This document shows, piece by piece, positions 9,210 to 18,354 of a stretch of DNA of 64,000 bases. A program made the translations under genes and the position numbers. The DNA is from Paludibacteraceae bacterium. GTDB taxonomy: Bacteria > Bacteroidota > Bacteroidia > Bacteroidales > Paludibacteraceae. Below the pieces are notes generated by a model. That model was not told the origin of the DNA. It searched no databases and saw only the letters and a list, made by a program, of their open reading frames with translations. The stretch is taken from positions 1 through 64,000 of the forward strand of contig JAFTCC010000021.1 in assembly GCA_017454915.1 (NCBI GenBank), given 5' to 3'. Position 1 is the stretch's first letter. Each line of letters begins with the position of its first letter.

Positions 9210-10171
9210 GATTTTTTCGCAATTTGATAGTTATTTCTTTCTGGTGAGTTGCGAATGATGAGTTCAGCAAGGAATCCTGTGACGAACAATAGTGTGCCAA
9301 GTATCATGGCGAGTATTGAGAGGTGAAAATATGCGTTATCTGCAACCAGCATGCCATATTCATGGTGGTTGAGCGCTATGATTTTCTGAATACCGACAAC
9401 ACTGATAGAAATAACGCCGAGCACAAACATCAAACTGCCAATAAGTCCGAAGAAATGCATGGGCTGCTTTCCGAATTTAAGCAGGAACCACAGCGTTAGC
9501 AGGTCAAGGTATCCGTTGACGAAGCGGTTGATGCCAAATTTGGAGGAACCGAACTCGCGCTTGCGGTGGTTGACAACCTTTTCTCCTATTTTTGTGAAGC
9601 CCGCATTTTTTGCCAGGAAAGGAATGTACCTGTGCATTTCACCAAACACTTCGATGTTTTTTATCACGTCTTTTTTGTATGCCTTCAGGCCACAGTTCAT
9701 GTCGTGTAGTTTTAGCCCTGTGATAGCCCGTGCAGTGGCGTTGTATAGTTTAGAAGGCAGATTTTTTGTTAGTGCATTGTCGAGGCGGTGCTTTTTCCAG
9801 CCCGACACGAGGTCGTAGCCGTCTTCTGTGATCATCCTGTAGAGTTCAGGGATTTCCTCAGGGTCATCCTGCAGGTCGGCGTCCATGGTGATTACCACGT
9901 CACCCTCGGCGGCTTCGAAACCGCAATATAGCGCGGGCGACTTTCCATAATTGTGCCTGAACTGTATGTAGCGGACGTGTTCGCTGGTGTCGGCAAGTTT
10001 TTCTATCTCCTGCTGGGAATTGTCGGTGCTGCCGTCGTTTACAAACCAGATGTCCCAGCTGATGCCCATCTTGGCGACCACTCTCTCTACCCATTCATAG
10101 AGTTTCGGCAGAGATTCTGCTTCGTTGTAGAGCGGGACTATTATAGAAAGGTTGGGGGTGGAATTTGCCAT
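9203..10171 (-). CDS. Family 2 glycosyltransferase, polyprenyl-phosphate type (GtrB/ArnC-like)
   Basis: 322 residues. The N-terminal GT-A domain (LSIIVPLYNEAESLPKLYEW) has the nucleotide/metal motif DADLQDDP; two C-terminal hydrophobic segments (FFGLIGSLMFVLGVISISVV and ILAMILGTLLFVTGFLAELI) anchor it in the inner membrane. This layout is that of enzymes moving a sugar from a nucleotide donor to undecaprenyl phosphate for lipopolysaccharide or protein glycosylation. It starts immediately after the DUF4199 stop codon and overlaps the next gene, so all three are probably cotranslated. Confidence 0.9.
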   Translation of the reverse strand: MANSTPNLSIIVPLYNEAESLPKLYEWVERVVAKMGISWDIWFVNDGSTDNSQQEIEKLADTSEHVRYIQFRHNYGKSPALYCGFEAAEGDVVITMDADLQDDPEEIPELYRMITEDGYDLVSGWKKHRLDNALTKNLPSKLYNATARAITGLKLHDMNCGLKAYKKDVIKNIEVFGEMHRYIPFLAKNAGFTKIGEKVVNHRKREFGSSKFGINRFVNGYLDLLTLWFLLKFGKQPMHFFGLIGSLMFVLGVISISVVGIQKIIALNHHEYGMLVADNAYFHLSILAMILGTLLFVTGFLAELIIRNSPERNNYQIAKKSC

Positions 10172-10756
10172 TTATTGTTCAGAATTTTCAGAGTTATTAG
10201 TGGTGTCAGGTTCAATTGAATTGTCCGACGAGTTGTTATTTGCTTGTGTCCGTCTTGTTGTCAAAGCCATCGGCAAGGCAAGTAATATGCCCAACAAGGT
10301 GTCAACCCAAATGTATTGGAACACAAAGTTTACGGGCTGCTGAAGCTGCTCTATCGAGTTGTTAAGTTGCAGCGTAATGTCCTCTGGCAGACTTAGCGTT
10401 TTAAGCGCTTCGAGCGATTGAGAAAACAATGTTGATAGATATTCCGGTTTCCACAATATCAGCGCGAGTCTAAATCCGGCGGTGAGGATTGACGCGAAGA
10501 AGAAAGTTGAAATGATTATACCAGCGCCTTCGCCATACGTTAAGTTTCCGCCGTTGATTATGTCGCGGTAAAAACGTGTAATATAGTAGGTTAGAATAAT
10601 TATCCAGATAGTGCAGATATTACTTAATACAGAGCACAGCGTGATAACCCATGCGGTTTCAACCCACATTGTGGTAACAAAACTAAGCAGCAGGTTGATG
10701 CAGAAAAACACTGCAAGCATCAACCCCTGCCGCATACTATATTGGTAAATGGACAA
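10172..10756 (-). CDS. DUF4199-type inner-membrane protein
   Basis: 194 residues with four predicted membrane helices (GLMLAVFFCINLLLSF, ICTIWIIILTYYI, AGIIISTFFFASIL, YIWVDTLLGILLALPMAL) and an Asn/Ser-rich tail. It resembles DUF4199, often found beside this type of glycosyltransferase. Start uncertain: the called start is TTG (10754-10756), with a stop three codons upstream; the next in-frame ATG (10733-10735) would remove seven residues just before the first helix. A sequence matching TAnnTTTG overlaps the TTG. The glycosyltransferase gene begins directly after its stop. Confidence 0.7.
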   Translation of the reverse strand: MSIYQYSMRQGLMLAVFFCINLLLSFVTTMWVETAWVITLCSVLSNICTIWIIILTYYITRFYRDIINGGNLTYGEGAGIIISTFFFASILTAGFRLALILWKPEYLSTLFSQSLEALKTLSLPEDITLQLNNSIEQLQQPVNFVFQYIWVDTLLGILLALPMALTTRRTQANNNSSDNSIEPDTTNNSENSEQ

Positions 10757-10841
10757 AGCTATTTATTGTACTGACTTCAATTGTCTTTCGCTTTTTGTGG
10801 ACACGTCTTGTCGAGTCCCCACACGCGTTTACGACCACTGT

Positions 10842-11888
10842 TTATTTGTTTCCGAACCAGAAGCCCAGACCGATGACCCAGCTGAAGTTTTTGCCGTACT
10901 CAAAGTGCTTGATATCGTCAAAGTTGAGGAAAGGCTGCACGAAGAAGTTCATAGCCGCATAGTTGAACTGCAGGTCAGCTTGCAGGCGCAGGTTTAAGTT
11001 GTTTACGGCAAATTTGCGCTCATAGTTGGTGTACATGCTCCTCCATGGCGTGAAACCGACAGTAGGAGTAAGTGTGAGCACATCGTTGAGATAAACATCG
11101 TACGAAACCTCTATGTATGTTGAGAATGCGTGTTTGAGTTCAGCGCCCTTAAGACCTTGCCTAACGAGCATATCGGGGTGTTCATCATCAATAGGCACCA
11201 TTTTGGCGTCTTCGCCTTCGAGATGTGTGATGGCTTTACCGTCTTTTTTGTAGTATCCGTCAGTTCCGGCAAGTATGGTGTTCCAGCTGATGGTCAATGG
11301 TATTTCGTCCGACACGCGATATTGCGCGGTAATTTCCAATTGGTTGCCCGACCAGCCGTCAATGTCAACCTCTTCTATTTCTTTACCGTCTTCACTTAGG
11401 ACTTCTTCCTCGAGCGGTTCGTTGCCCATTTCGTACCATGGGCGGTCAAAGTAGTGGTAGTGGGTCAATGTCATAGAAAAACCGCGGACATTGAATCCGA
11501 CATATACGTCAAGTTCAGGGTTGAAGCTTGCTCCGTATTTTCCGCCGAAGCCGAAGTATTTTTGTGTCCATTCGTCAGCCTCATTTATGCCACCGAGGTT
11601 ACCCCATGCGCCGAGGGTGAACCCTGCGTTGTAGCCTTCCCAGCCGATTTCCACGCTGGGTTGAAAGCTCAAACCGCCGCTATTCAAGCCGCGCCAGATG
11701 TATTGGCTGACAACTTCTCCGCCCACGCTCCAACGGAAACCTGGCTTGAAACTGTCCTCTTCAGTTTGCGTCTGAGACGGGGTTTGCTCAGGGGCTTTTG
11801 ATGCTTCTTCTTTTTCAACGAGTTCTTGCGCTGATATCATTGACGCAAAGAAAAACACGGATAGCAAAATGCTGTAAAATCTTTTCAT
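10842..11888 (-). CDS. Outer-membrane porin-like protein (TorF-type)
   Basis: 348 residues. Signal peptide (SVFFFASMISAQE), a Glu/Pro/Gln-rich spacer, then a beta-barrel beginning with the family-like WSVGGEVVSQYIWRGL and built of short amphipathic strands (FTLGAWGNLGG, VYVGFNVRGFSMTL), ending in an aromatic strand (WVIGLGFWFGNK). Similar Bacteroidota proteins are annotated as putative TorF porins or hypothetical barrel proteins; the transported compound is not known. It has its own likely promoter overlapping the end of the helicase gene. Confidence 0.65.
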   Translation of the reverse strand: MKRFYSILLSVFFFASMISAQELVEKEEASKAPEQTPSQTQTEEDSFKPGFRWSVGGEVVSQYIWRGLNSGGLSFQPSVEIGWEGYNAGFTLGAWGNLGGINEADEWTQKYFGFGGKYGASFNPELDVYVGFNVRGFSMTLTHYHYFDRPWYEMGNEPLEEEVLSEDGKEIEEVDIDGWSGNQLEITAQYRVSDEIPLTISWNTILAGTDGYYKKDGKAITHLEGEDAKMVPIDDEHPDMLVRQGLKGAELKHAFSTYIEVSYDVYLNDVLTLTPTVGFTPWRSMYTNYERKFAVNNLNLRLQADLQFNYAAMNFFVQPFLNFDDIKHFEYGKNFSWVIGLGFWFGNK

Positions 11889-11935
11889 CTTTAATGAGTA
11901 GTTAATGTAAGTTTAATAACTATTTTATTGGCGTT

Positions 11936-11951
11936 TAACTTTGCAAAGTTA
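11936..11951. promoter_or_regulatory. Face-to-face -7 elements (16-base palindrome)
   Basis: TAACTTTG followed directly by its reverse complement CAAAGTTA forms a perfect palindrome. The minus-strand copy (11944-11951) sits 56 bases before the porin-like gene and is its likely -7 element. It overlaps the helicase stop codon. The plus-strand copy would point into the helicase gene. The -33 element is not clear on either side. Confidence 0.5.
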
Positions 11952-13835
11952 CATATTTTTTTTCATATTCTTTCTTTTTTTGTTTTCGGTTTTGCCTTCA
12001 TTCCTTGTTTTTATGTAAATGGAGTGTACAGCCATGTCAGGAATACGCGCGTTTTTCTTTGCTTTTGCGTACGCATCGGTGTCAGGAGTGAGCGACATTT
12101 GTTTCATTATGCTTATCTTCTGCCACAATGTGGTGTGTATCTCTGTCGCGTATCTTATGAAATCTTCGGCGTCTTCCTTGTTTTTGCACCGGCAAGGCAT
12201 TGCGCTTATGTCGGCCGCGATGCTTCGCAGTTTAGGCGAGAAGTAGTCAGCCGCTGCGCTGATGCGTGATTTGAGGCGTTCGGTGTATTCGTCCGAACCG
12301 GTTATGATGCGGAAGAGTTCGCTTTGAAATTTTTCTCCTATGGGTGCAAGCTGTGCCGTGATTTCAGATAGGTTGTAGAGAAAATTTTCACTATCAGGGC
12401 TGAATGACTTTTTCCGTTTAACCATAGACATGAGGGTACCGATTTGTTGGTTTACGCTTCGCAGGTCAAACGTGTCATACAACACTTTGAGCAGATATTC
12501 TCTTTTTGCGTCGGGCAGCATCTTGCCGATTGTTTCAATATCTGGCTGTGATAAAGTGTAGTTGATGATATCGTAGTCCTGTTGCATGTGTGCGTTGTAG
12601 AGAGAAGATGTCAGTACTATGCCTTCAAGTGTCCTGCACCTGCTGAGCGCCACATATACTTGTCCGCTGGCAAATGAGCGTCCGGCATCGATGATAACCT
12701 TGTCAAAAGTCAGCCCTTGGCTTTTGTGTATTGTGATGGCCCATGCCAGCCTGACAGGGAACTGAGTGAAACTGCCGAGTGTCTTTTGGGTTATTTCGCC
12801 AGTAGTGGGGTCTTCGCTGAAACTTATGTTTTCCCATTTTTGCGGTTCCACTTCTATTTCACAGTCGTCGCATGTTACGGTTATGGTTTGTTGCTCTGTG
12901 TCATAACCGGTTATTATGCCCAACTTGCCGTTGTAGTACAGGTGATTAGAATCGTTCTTGACGAACATCACCCTCGCGCCTTTTTTGATTTTCAGTATCT
13001 CATCGGTCGGGAACGATTTTTCGTCGAATTTTCCGTTTACTGATGCTTTGAATAGTATTGCTTTACCTTTAAGACCGTTTATTTGCTGTTCATTGATGTC
13101 ATCTGCGGTTTTGTTGTGTGTGGTCAGTGTGATGTGGAAGTCCTTCTCGCTGTTTTTGTATTCGGGCAGGTATCTGCTCATAAGCAGTTTCCATCCCTGC
13201 TGTGTAAGTCTGTTTTCGCGGACTTCATTGAGCAGCTTGACGAATTGCTCGTCCTGCTGCCTGAATATGTGGTCAAACTCAATGTATATCGGAGTTATTT
13301 GCTGCATGACTTTACTGTGAAAAAAGTAAGGTCCGGCATAATATTTCTCGAGCGTGCCTTGCTCTGCACCACCTTTCATCACGGGCGCGAGCTGGTAGAG
13401 GTCGCCGATGAAAATTACCTGCACACCACCAAAAGGTAAAGATGGTCTTCTCCTGTAGTGTCTGAGCACTGCGTCGATGGCGTCAAGCAAGTCGGCGCGC
13501 ACCATGCTTATTTCGTCAATTACGAGCAGTTCAAGCCGCTGAAACAAATGCCTTCGCTCTGTCCTCAGATGCGATGCCTGTTCCGCAAAAAGCATATTGT
13601 AGGCTTCGGGTGTGGGCGGGAAAACGTGCGTGGGCAGTTGAAAAAATGAATGGATGGTAACTCCGCCGGCATTGATTGCTGCAACACCGGTGGGCGCCAC
13701 GATGGCGATATTTTTGTCGGTGGTATTATAGAGGTTTCTCAAAAACGTTGTCTTTCCGCTGCCCGCTTTGCCCGTGATGAAAAGCGGTCGGCTTGTGAAA
13801 CGTGCGTAATGCTCAGCAAGTTGGTATGCGTCCAT
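11949..13835 (-). CDS. Pif1/RecD-like superfamily 1 DNA helicase
   Basis: 628 residues. N-terminal AAA/SF1 core: Walker A GKAGSGKT (residues 22-29), the Pif1-type APTGVAAINAGGVTIHSFF segment, Walker B with LLVIDEISMV, and QVIFIGDLYQLAP (motif III). The second half has the UvrD-like C-terminal motif AWAITIHKSQGLTFDKV and VYVALSRCR. The last 150 residues are helical and end in a very basic tail. It unwinds DNA from 5' to 3' in known relatives; a specific role (fork restart, G-quadruplexes) is inference. It is 22 bases from the flippase gene and may share its transcript. Confidence 0.88.
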   Translation of the reverse strand: MDAYQLAEHYARFTSRPLFITGKAGSGKTTFLRNLYNTTDKNIAIVAPTGVAAINAGGVTIHSFFQLPTHVFPPTPEAYNMLFAEQASHLRTERRHLFQRLELLVIDEISMVRADLLDAIDAVLRHYRRRPSLPFGGVQVIFIGDLYQLAPVMKGGAEQGTLEKYYAGPYFFHSKVMQQITPIYIEFDHIFRQQDEQFVKLLNEVRENRLTQQGWKLLMSRYLPEYKNSEKDFHITLTTHNKTADDINEQQINGLKGKAILFKASVNGKFDEKSFPTDEILKIKKGARVMFVKNDSNHLYYNGKLGIITGYDTEQQTITVTCDDCEIEVEPQKWENISFSEDPTTGEITQKTLGSFTQFPVRLAWAITIHKSQGLTFDKVIIDAGRSFASGQVYVALSRCRTLEGIVLTSSLYNAHMQQDYDIINYTLSQPDIETIGKMLPDAKREYLLKVLYDTFDLRSVNQQIGTLMSMVKRKKSFSPDSENFLYNLSEITAQLAPIGEKFQSELFRIITGSDEYTERLKSRISAAADYFSPKLRSIAADISAMPCRCKNKEDAEDFIRYATEIHTTLWQKISIMKQMSLTPDTDAYAKAKKNARIPDMAVHSIYIKTRNEGKTENKKRKNMKKNM

Positions 13836-13857
13836 TGTCTGATAATATTTTCTGCCT

Positions 13858-15156
13858 TTATAATAATATGCGCCAAAGTATGGCTGTTACCGCAGTGATG
13901 CCAATGGCTGGAAGCAGGTCTGCAATTTGGCTCGTGATGCTGTAAGCGGTTTTATGGTGTACGGCAATCATTTGAGCGACAGTGCCAAGCATCGATGCAA
14001 TGACATAGCCTGCAAGCAACGCCTCTATGCCATATTGGAGCGTGAGGGCTGCTGACAACGCAATGGCAGACTTGCGAAGTACCTCTAACCAAAAAGTGAT
14101 GCGCGACATGCCTTTGACGTTGAGCGCGTTAGTACACAACAATGACACGACGGCTGTGATGTTCGCCAAACATATAAGCTGAAAATAAGGTACTGATGGC
14201 AGCCATTGTTCACCAAACAGCAGGCGGCATGCTGGTTCAGCGATTATTATTACTAGCATCATTACTGGCATCGCTACCATATTTACTGATTTCATCAGGT
14301 GCCGCATTGTCACAGTGAAATGCCCCTCGTGGTGCTGTTGCTCGGCAAGCAAGTTGTAGGTGGTAGCTTCAAAAATCGCCAGCATAGTGAAGTTGGCATT
14401 GTCAGCCTGCCTGTGGGAATGGGTGTATTGTCCGGCTTGCGAAATGTGGAAGAACTTGGCTACAATAAACAGATATATGTTGCTGAACACGGCGTTGAGC
14501 AGTGCAGCAAGTGTGATGTGGCTGCTGAAGCGCATCGTCGAATAAAGTAGCTGTAATGAAGGTCTCGTAATAGTGAATAGAGGACCTGCCGCGAGAAAAC
14601 CCGCCATTCGCGCAGCGTGGTATGACATCTGTTGTGCCACCAAAGCCCATACGCCTGCGTGGTTGAAGGCGGCAACCATTGCCACTACGGCGCTGAACAC
14701 ATTTGCGCCGAGATTGACGCACGCTATGCGGTCGAAGCGGAAAGACATTTGAAGCCGTGTATGCGGAACGATATAGAATGCGTTGAGTATCAGACTGATG
14801 AACAATACTCGGATTATCATCGTTAATTCGGGCATGTCCATGTAACGTGCGATATACGGCGCAGTGATGAATGCTGCTGCGTAGAGTAGGAAAGATATTA
14901 GGATATTAGCAAAAAAAATAGTGGTAAAGTGAGTGTTATCAGCATTTCGGGTACGTGCGAGCGCTTTGCCCAAACCACTGTCAACAAGCACGTATGATAT
15001 GGCAGCGAAGAACATCACCCCCCCCATCAAACCGAAGTCGGTGGGGGTTAAGAGGCGTGCAAGCAGTATGCTGACAATGAAGTTGAGTGCTGCCTGACCC
15101 AAACGGTCAACAGAACTCCACAGCAATGTGCGGCGTATTTTACTACTCAATGCCAT
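13858..15156 (-). CDS. Polysaccharide flippase, MOP superfamily (Wzx/MurJ-like)
   Basis: 432 residues, about a dozen predicted membrane helices (FIVSILLARLLTPTDFGLMG at the N-terminus is typical of the polysaccharide biosynthesis protein family). It would move a lipid-linked saccharide across the inner membrane for capsule, O-antigen or glycoprotein assembly. No glycan synthesis cluster is attached, though the glycosyltransferase operon is 4 kb away on the same strand. A TACCTTTG promoter element sits just upstream. Confidence 0.85.
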   Translation of the reverse strand: MALSSKIRRTLLWSSVDRLGQAALNFIVSILLARLLTPTDFGLMGGVMFFAAISYVLVDSGLGKALARTRNADNTHFTTIFFANILISFLLYAAAFITAPYIARYMDMPELTMIIRVLFISLILNAFYIVPHTRLQMSFRFDRIACVNLGANVFSAVVAMVAAFNHAGVWALVAQQMSYHAARMAGFLAAGPLFTITRPSLQLLYSTMRFSSHITLAALLNAVFSNIYLFIVAKFFHISQAGQYTHSHRQADNANFTMLAIFEATTYNLLAEQQHHEGHFTVTMRHLMKSVNMVAMPVMMLVIIIAEPACRLLFGEQWLPSVPYFQLICLANITAVVSLLCTNALNVKGMSRITFWLEVLRKSAIALSAALTLQYGIEALLAGYVIASMLGTVAQMIAVHHKTAYSITSQIADLLPAIGITAVTAILWRILL

Positions 15157-15163
15157 AGTAATG

Positions 15164-15171
15164 CAAAGGTA
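15164..15171 (-). promoter_or_regulatory. -7 promoter element for the flippase gene
   Basis: Reads TACCTTTG on the minus strand, 7 bases before the flippase start. The very short distance implies a short or absent leader, or that an upstream element is also used. Confidence 0.5.
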
Positions 15172-15256
15172 TGAAAAAAAACGTTAACATGGCTATGTTT
15201 CATCTGCTAAAAGTTATGGTTCAGGCACAAAATAAAACTATCTATCCTGATAAAAA

Positions 15257-15287
15257 TTGCAGGAATAAAACAAAAAAATTAACTTTG
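15257..15287 (+). promoter_or_regulatory. Promoter of the amylase gene
   Basis: TTG (15257-15259) and TAACTTTG (15280-15287) are separated by 20 bases, the spacing of the Bacteroidota housekeeping promoter. The start codon follows 24 bases further. Confidence 0.75.
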
Positions 15288-15310
15288 TGGTTGCATAAAA
15301 TATATTAACC

Positions 15311-18295
15311 ATGAAAAAAATCTTATCTCTTTTAGTATTTTCATTGGCTTGTCAGATGTTGTTTGCGACAACTTTTTTTCCGTCGCGCACTGACTTTCGC
15401 GATGAAACTATTTATTTTGTTATGACCACCCGTTTCTACGATGGCGATCCGAGTAACAACACCCAGTGTTGGGACAACCAGAGCCGTAATGCAGGCGATC
15501 CTGCATGGCGTGGTGACTTCAAGGGGCTAATTGAAAAGCTGGATTACATTAAGGCGCTTGGTTTTACCGCCATTTGGATTACGCCGATAGTGGAAAACGC
15601 GTCGGGCTATGACTACCACGGCTATCATGCGTCAAACTTCTCGAAGGTGGACCACCGCTACGAGAGCGAGGGCGTGACGCTGAAAACGCTGGTTGACGCT
15701 GTTCACGCTCACGGCATGAAACTGATAGTTGACATCGTGCTCAACCACACCGGCAACTTCGGCGAGGAGAACCTCTGCAAGCTGTTCAACCGCGACTGGA
15801 GCGCCGACCAGAGCAGCATAGACGACTGCATGGTGCCTTATACGCAAAGCGAGGGCGGCAAGCTGCCCGACAACTACCTGAGCCTGCCGGGCGGCCAGCA
15901 GTATTCGGCGCGGCTGAGCCAGATGAAGAACACCACGGGCGTGAACTACGACGTGAACAACTACTGGCACCACTACGGGCAGTTCAACTGGGACGACCCG
16001 TCGCGCTGGTGGGCGCAGATAGCGGGCGACTGCGTGGACCTGAACACCGAAAACCCGCATGTGTATAACTATCTGATAAGCTGCTACAAAAACTTCATAG
16101 AACTCGGCGTTGACGGTTTCCGCATCGACACCGGCGGCCACCTGCCGCGCCTGACGCTCAATAAGGCGTTCCTGCCGGCCTTCAAGGCCCTCGGCGAGCA
16201 ATATGCCGCCAAACGCGGAGGCTTCCCGTTCTATATGTTCACCGAGGTCTGCGCCCGCTACACCGACATCTGGTACCGCGGACAGGCCAACCTGAGCCCG
16301 CTCTACTACACATGGGCTGAGTCGAAAGACTACGCATGGGACGACAGTGAGGCATCGTGGAGCACCATAGTTGCCATGGAAGGCGACATGTGCAAATCGC
16401 ACACCAACTGGGCATCGGTCTATCAGCAGGCCGCTGACGACAACTCCACGAGTGGACAGCCCACGAGCCAGAACGCGCTGCTCGACGGCAACGACTACCA
16501 CAAACCTGACTATTCGAAGTCGTCGGGCCTGGCGGTCATCGACTTCACCATGCACCACTGCTTCCGCAGCATTGGCGAGGCGTGGGGCGTGGCCAAACCC
16601 GAGAACGACAAATACTACAACGACGCCACATGGAACGTGGTATATGTTGACAGCCACGACTACGCGCCCAACGGAGCCCCCGAGGACCAGCGCTTTGCGC
16701 AGGGCACCACGGCCTGGGCCGAGAACCTCGACCTGATGTTCACATACCGCGGAATACCGTGCGTATATTACGGCTCGGAAATCGAGTTCAAAAAAGGGAT
16801 GCCGATAGACAAAGGCCCCAACGAGGCGCTGCGCAACACCGGCCGCGCCTACTACGGCGGCTACATCAAAGGCGATGTTACCGTTACCGACTTTGCGGAG
16901 TTCAGCAACGCCAGCGGCAACATCAGCAGCACGCTGCGCGCCCCGCTGTCGCAGCACATTCAGCGCCTCAACAAAATCCGCATGGCAGTGCCTGCCTTGC
17001 GCAAAGGACAATACAGCCGCACGGGATGCTCCGGGAGCTACGCCTTCAAAAAACGATATACTGACGACACCGTTGACAGTTACGCTCTCGTGTGCATCTC
17101 GGGCGACGCCACCTTCTCTGGCGTGCCCAACGGCACCTACACCGACTGCATCACCGGCGATGTGAAGACCGTAACCGACGGCACGCTGAAGGCCACATGC
17201 CCGGGCAAGGGCAATATGCGCGTGTATGTGCTTTCAACAGCCAAGACCCCGGCTCCCGGCAAGATAGGCGAGGACGGCAAGTTCCTCTACAGCACCACGG
17301 CTGCCAACATACCCGACCCGACATGGGACGGCACAGAGGAGGAACTGACCGAAGACGAGGGCGGGCAGGAAGAACCCGGTGAGGTGATAGAGCCTTGCCT
17401 AAACGGCAGCAACGAGGTGGCGGTGTTCTTCACACGCCCTGACGGCTGGGGAAAGACTATGCACGTTCATATCTGGAATGGTGGCACCAATTTGACTGGC
17501 TCGTGGCCCGGACCTGCAGCAACAAAGTTGGGCAATGACAAATACAAATTCACTGTACCATCATCGGCTGGCACACCTGCCTCAGGCTGGCAGATAATAT
17601 GGAATGACGGAAGCGGAAATCAAACTGCTGACCTGACATACAAAAACCATTTCATGTACACCAAGAGCGGTCCGGAAAGCGAAATTACAGCATTGTGCGA
17701 GGGAGGTGATGTTGATCCAAGTCAAGGACCTGACCCGTCAGAAGAGCCGCAACCTCAAGAGGCATGCATTGAGAGTCAGGACCAAGTGGTGGCTTTCTTT
17801 ACCGCTGACAATGGCTGGAGCAATATACATGCCTACTCATGGGCTGACGGACAAGGTGAGTTTCTTGGCGGATGGCCTGGAACAGTGGCAGAAAAAGTTG
17901 GAGAGTCTCTCTATAAGATAGAGTTCCCTGCCTCGGCTGGCACACCGGCTGACAACTGGATGATAATATGGAATAACGGTAACAATGGTGCAGGTCAAAC
18001 CAGCGACCTCAAGTTCCAAAACCACGCATTGTATGACGTTAACGGAGTTAAGAGTGAGGTAACCACGCTGTGCAGCGACATCACAGCTCTAAATAACACG
18101 AAGGACGCGCTATTAAGTGTATGGGCTGTTGACCACACACTTATGATATTGAGCGACATGGAGTGCACCCTCAGCGTGTACAGTAGCGATGGGCGACTTG
18201 TGCATACTGTTCATGCCCGCGAAGGTTTGACACGCATTGACGGCATGCCGTCAGGCCTCTATCTCGTCGGCGGCCATAAAGTCGCAGTCTGGTAA
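15311..18295 (+). CDS. Secreted GH13 alpha-amylase with two starch-binding modules and a T9SS-like tail
   Basis: 994 residues. Signal peptide (1-19), then a GH13 barrel: DIVLNH (141-146), nucleophile Asp273 in GFRID, acid/base Glu312 in FTEV, and Asp450 in DSHD; all three catalytic residues are present. Two related modules of about 95 residues (from about 695 and 815) share GSWPGP/GGWPGT, SAGTPA and IIWN(D/N)G, like family 26 starch-binding modules. The end (LSVYSSDGRLVHTV, MPSGLYLVGG) resembles a type IX secretion sorting domain, so the enzyme is probably exported to the surface. It would cut alpha-1,4 glucan. The catalytic part is clearly richer in G+C than the ends and the neighbours. Confidence 0.92.
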   Translation: MKKILSLLVFSLACQMLFATTFFPSRTDFRDETIYFVMTTRFYDGDPSNNTQCWDNQSRNAGDPAWRGDFKGLIEKLDYIKALGFTAIWITPIVENASGYDYHGYHASNFSKVDHRYESEGVTLKTLVDAVHAHGMKLIVDIVLNHTGNFGEENLCKLFNRDWSADQSSIDDCMVPYTQSEGGKLPDNYLSLPGGQQYSARLSQMKNTTGVNYDVNNYWHHYGQFNWDDPSRWWAQIAGDCVDLNTENPHVYNYLISCYKNFIELGVDGFRIDTGGHLPRLTLNKAFLPAFKALGEQYAAKRGGFPFYMFTEVCARYTDIWYRGQANLSPLYYTWAESKDYAWDDSEASWSTIVAMEGDMCKSHTNWASVYQQAADDNSTSGQPTSQNALLDGNDYHKPDYSKSSGLAVIDFTMHHCFRSIGEAWGVAKPENDKYYNDATWNVVYVDSHDYAPNGAPEDQRFAQGTTAWAENLDLMFTYRGIPCVYYGSEIEFKKGMPIDKGPNEALRNTGRAYYGGYIKGDVTVTDFAEFSNASGNISSTLRAPLSQHIQRLNKIRMAVPALRKGQYSRTGCSGSYAFKKRYTDDTVDSYALVCISGDATFSGVPNGTYTDCITGDVKTVTDGTLKATCPGKGNMRVYVLSTAKTPAPGKIGEDGKFLYSTTAANIPDPTWDGTEEELTEDEGGQEEPGEVIEPCLNGSNEVAVFFTRPDGWGKTMHVHIWNGGTNLTGSWPGPAATKLGNDKYKFTVPSSAGTPASGWQIIWNDGSGNQTADLTYKNHFMYTKSGPESEITALCEGGDVDPSQGPDPSEEPQPQEACIESQDQVVAFFTADNGWSNIHAYSWADGQGEFLGGWPGTVAEKVGESLYKIEFPASAGTPADNWMIIWNNGNNGAGQTSDLKFQNHALYDVNGVKSEVTTLCSDITALNNTKDALLSVWAVDHTLMILSDMECTLSVYSSDGRLVHTVHAREGLTRIDGMPSGLYLVGGHKVAVW

Positions 18296-18319
18296 ATTAG
18301 AAAAAGTATTGTGTTTTTG

Positions 18320-18354
18320 GTGGAGGCTCAACGATTGTTGGGCCTCCACTTTTT
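18320..18354 (+). terminator. Terminator after the amylase gene
   Basis: Stem 18320-18327 with 18342-18349 (GTGGAGGC/GCCTCCAC), extended inside by TCAA/TTGG pairs, followed by five T residues. Confidence 0.85.

Noticed and set aside
11936-11943. Plus-strand TAACTTTG as a promoter for a plus-strand gene
   Set aside because: No plus-strand gene follows; it points into the helicase gene. Kept only as part of the palindrome.
15632-17011. 459-residue open frame on the minus strand inside the amylase gene
   Set aside because: It mirrors the GC-rich codons of the amylase, is rich in Ala/Val/Arg without domains, and the plus-strand protein has all catalytic residues.
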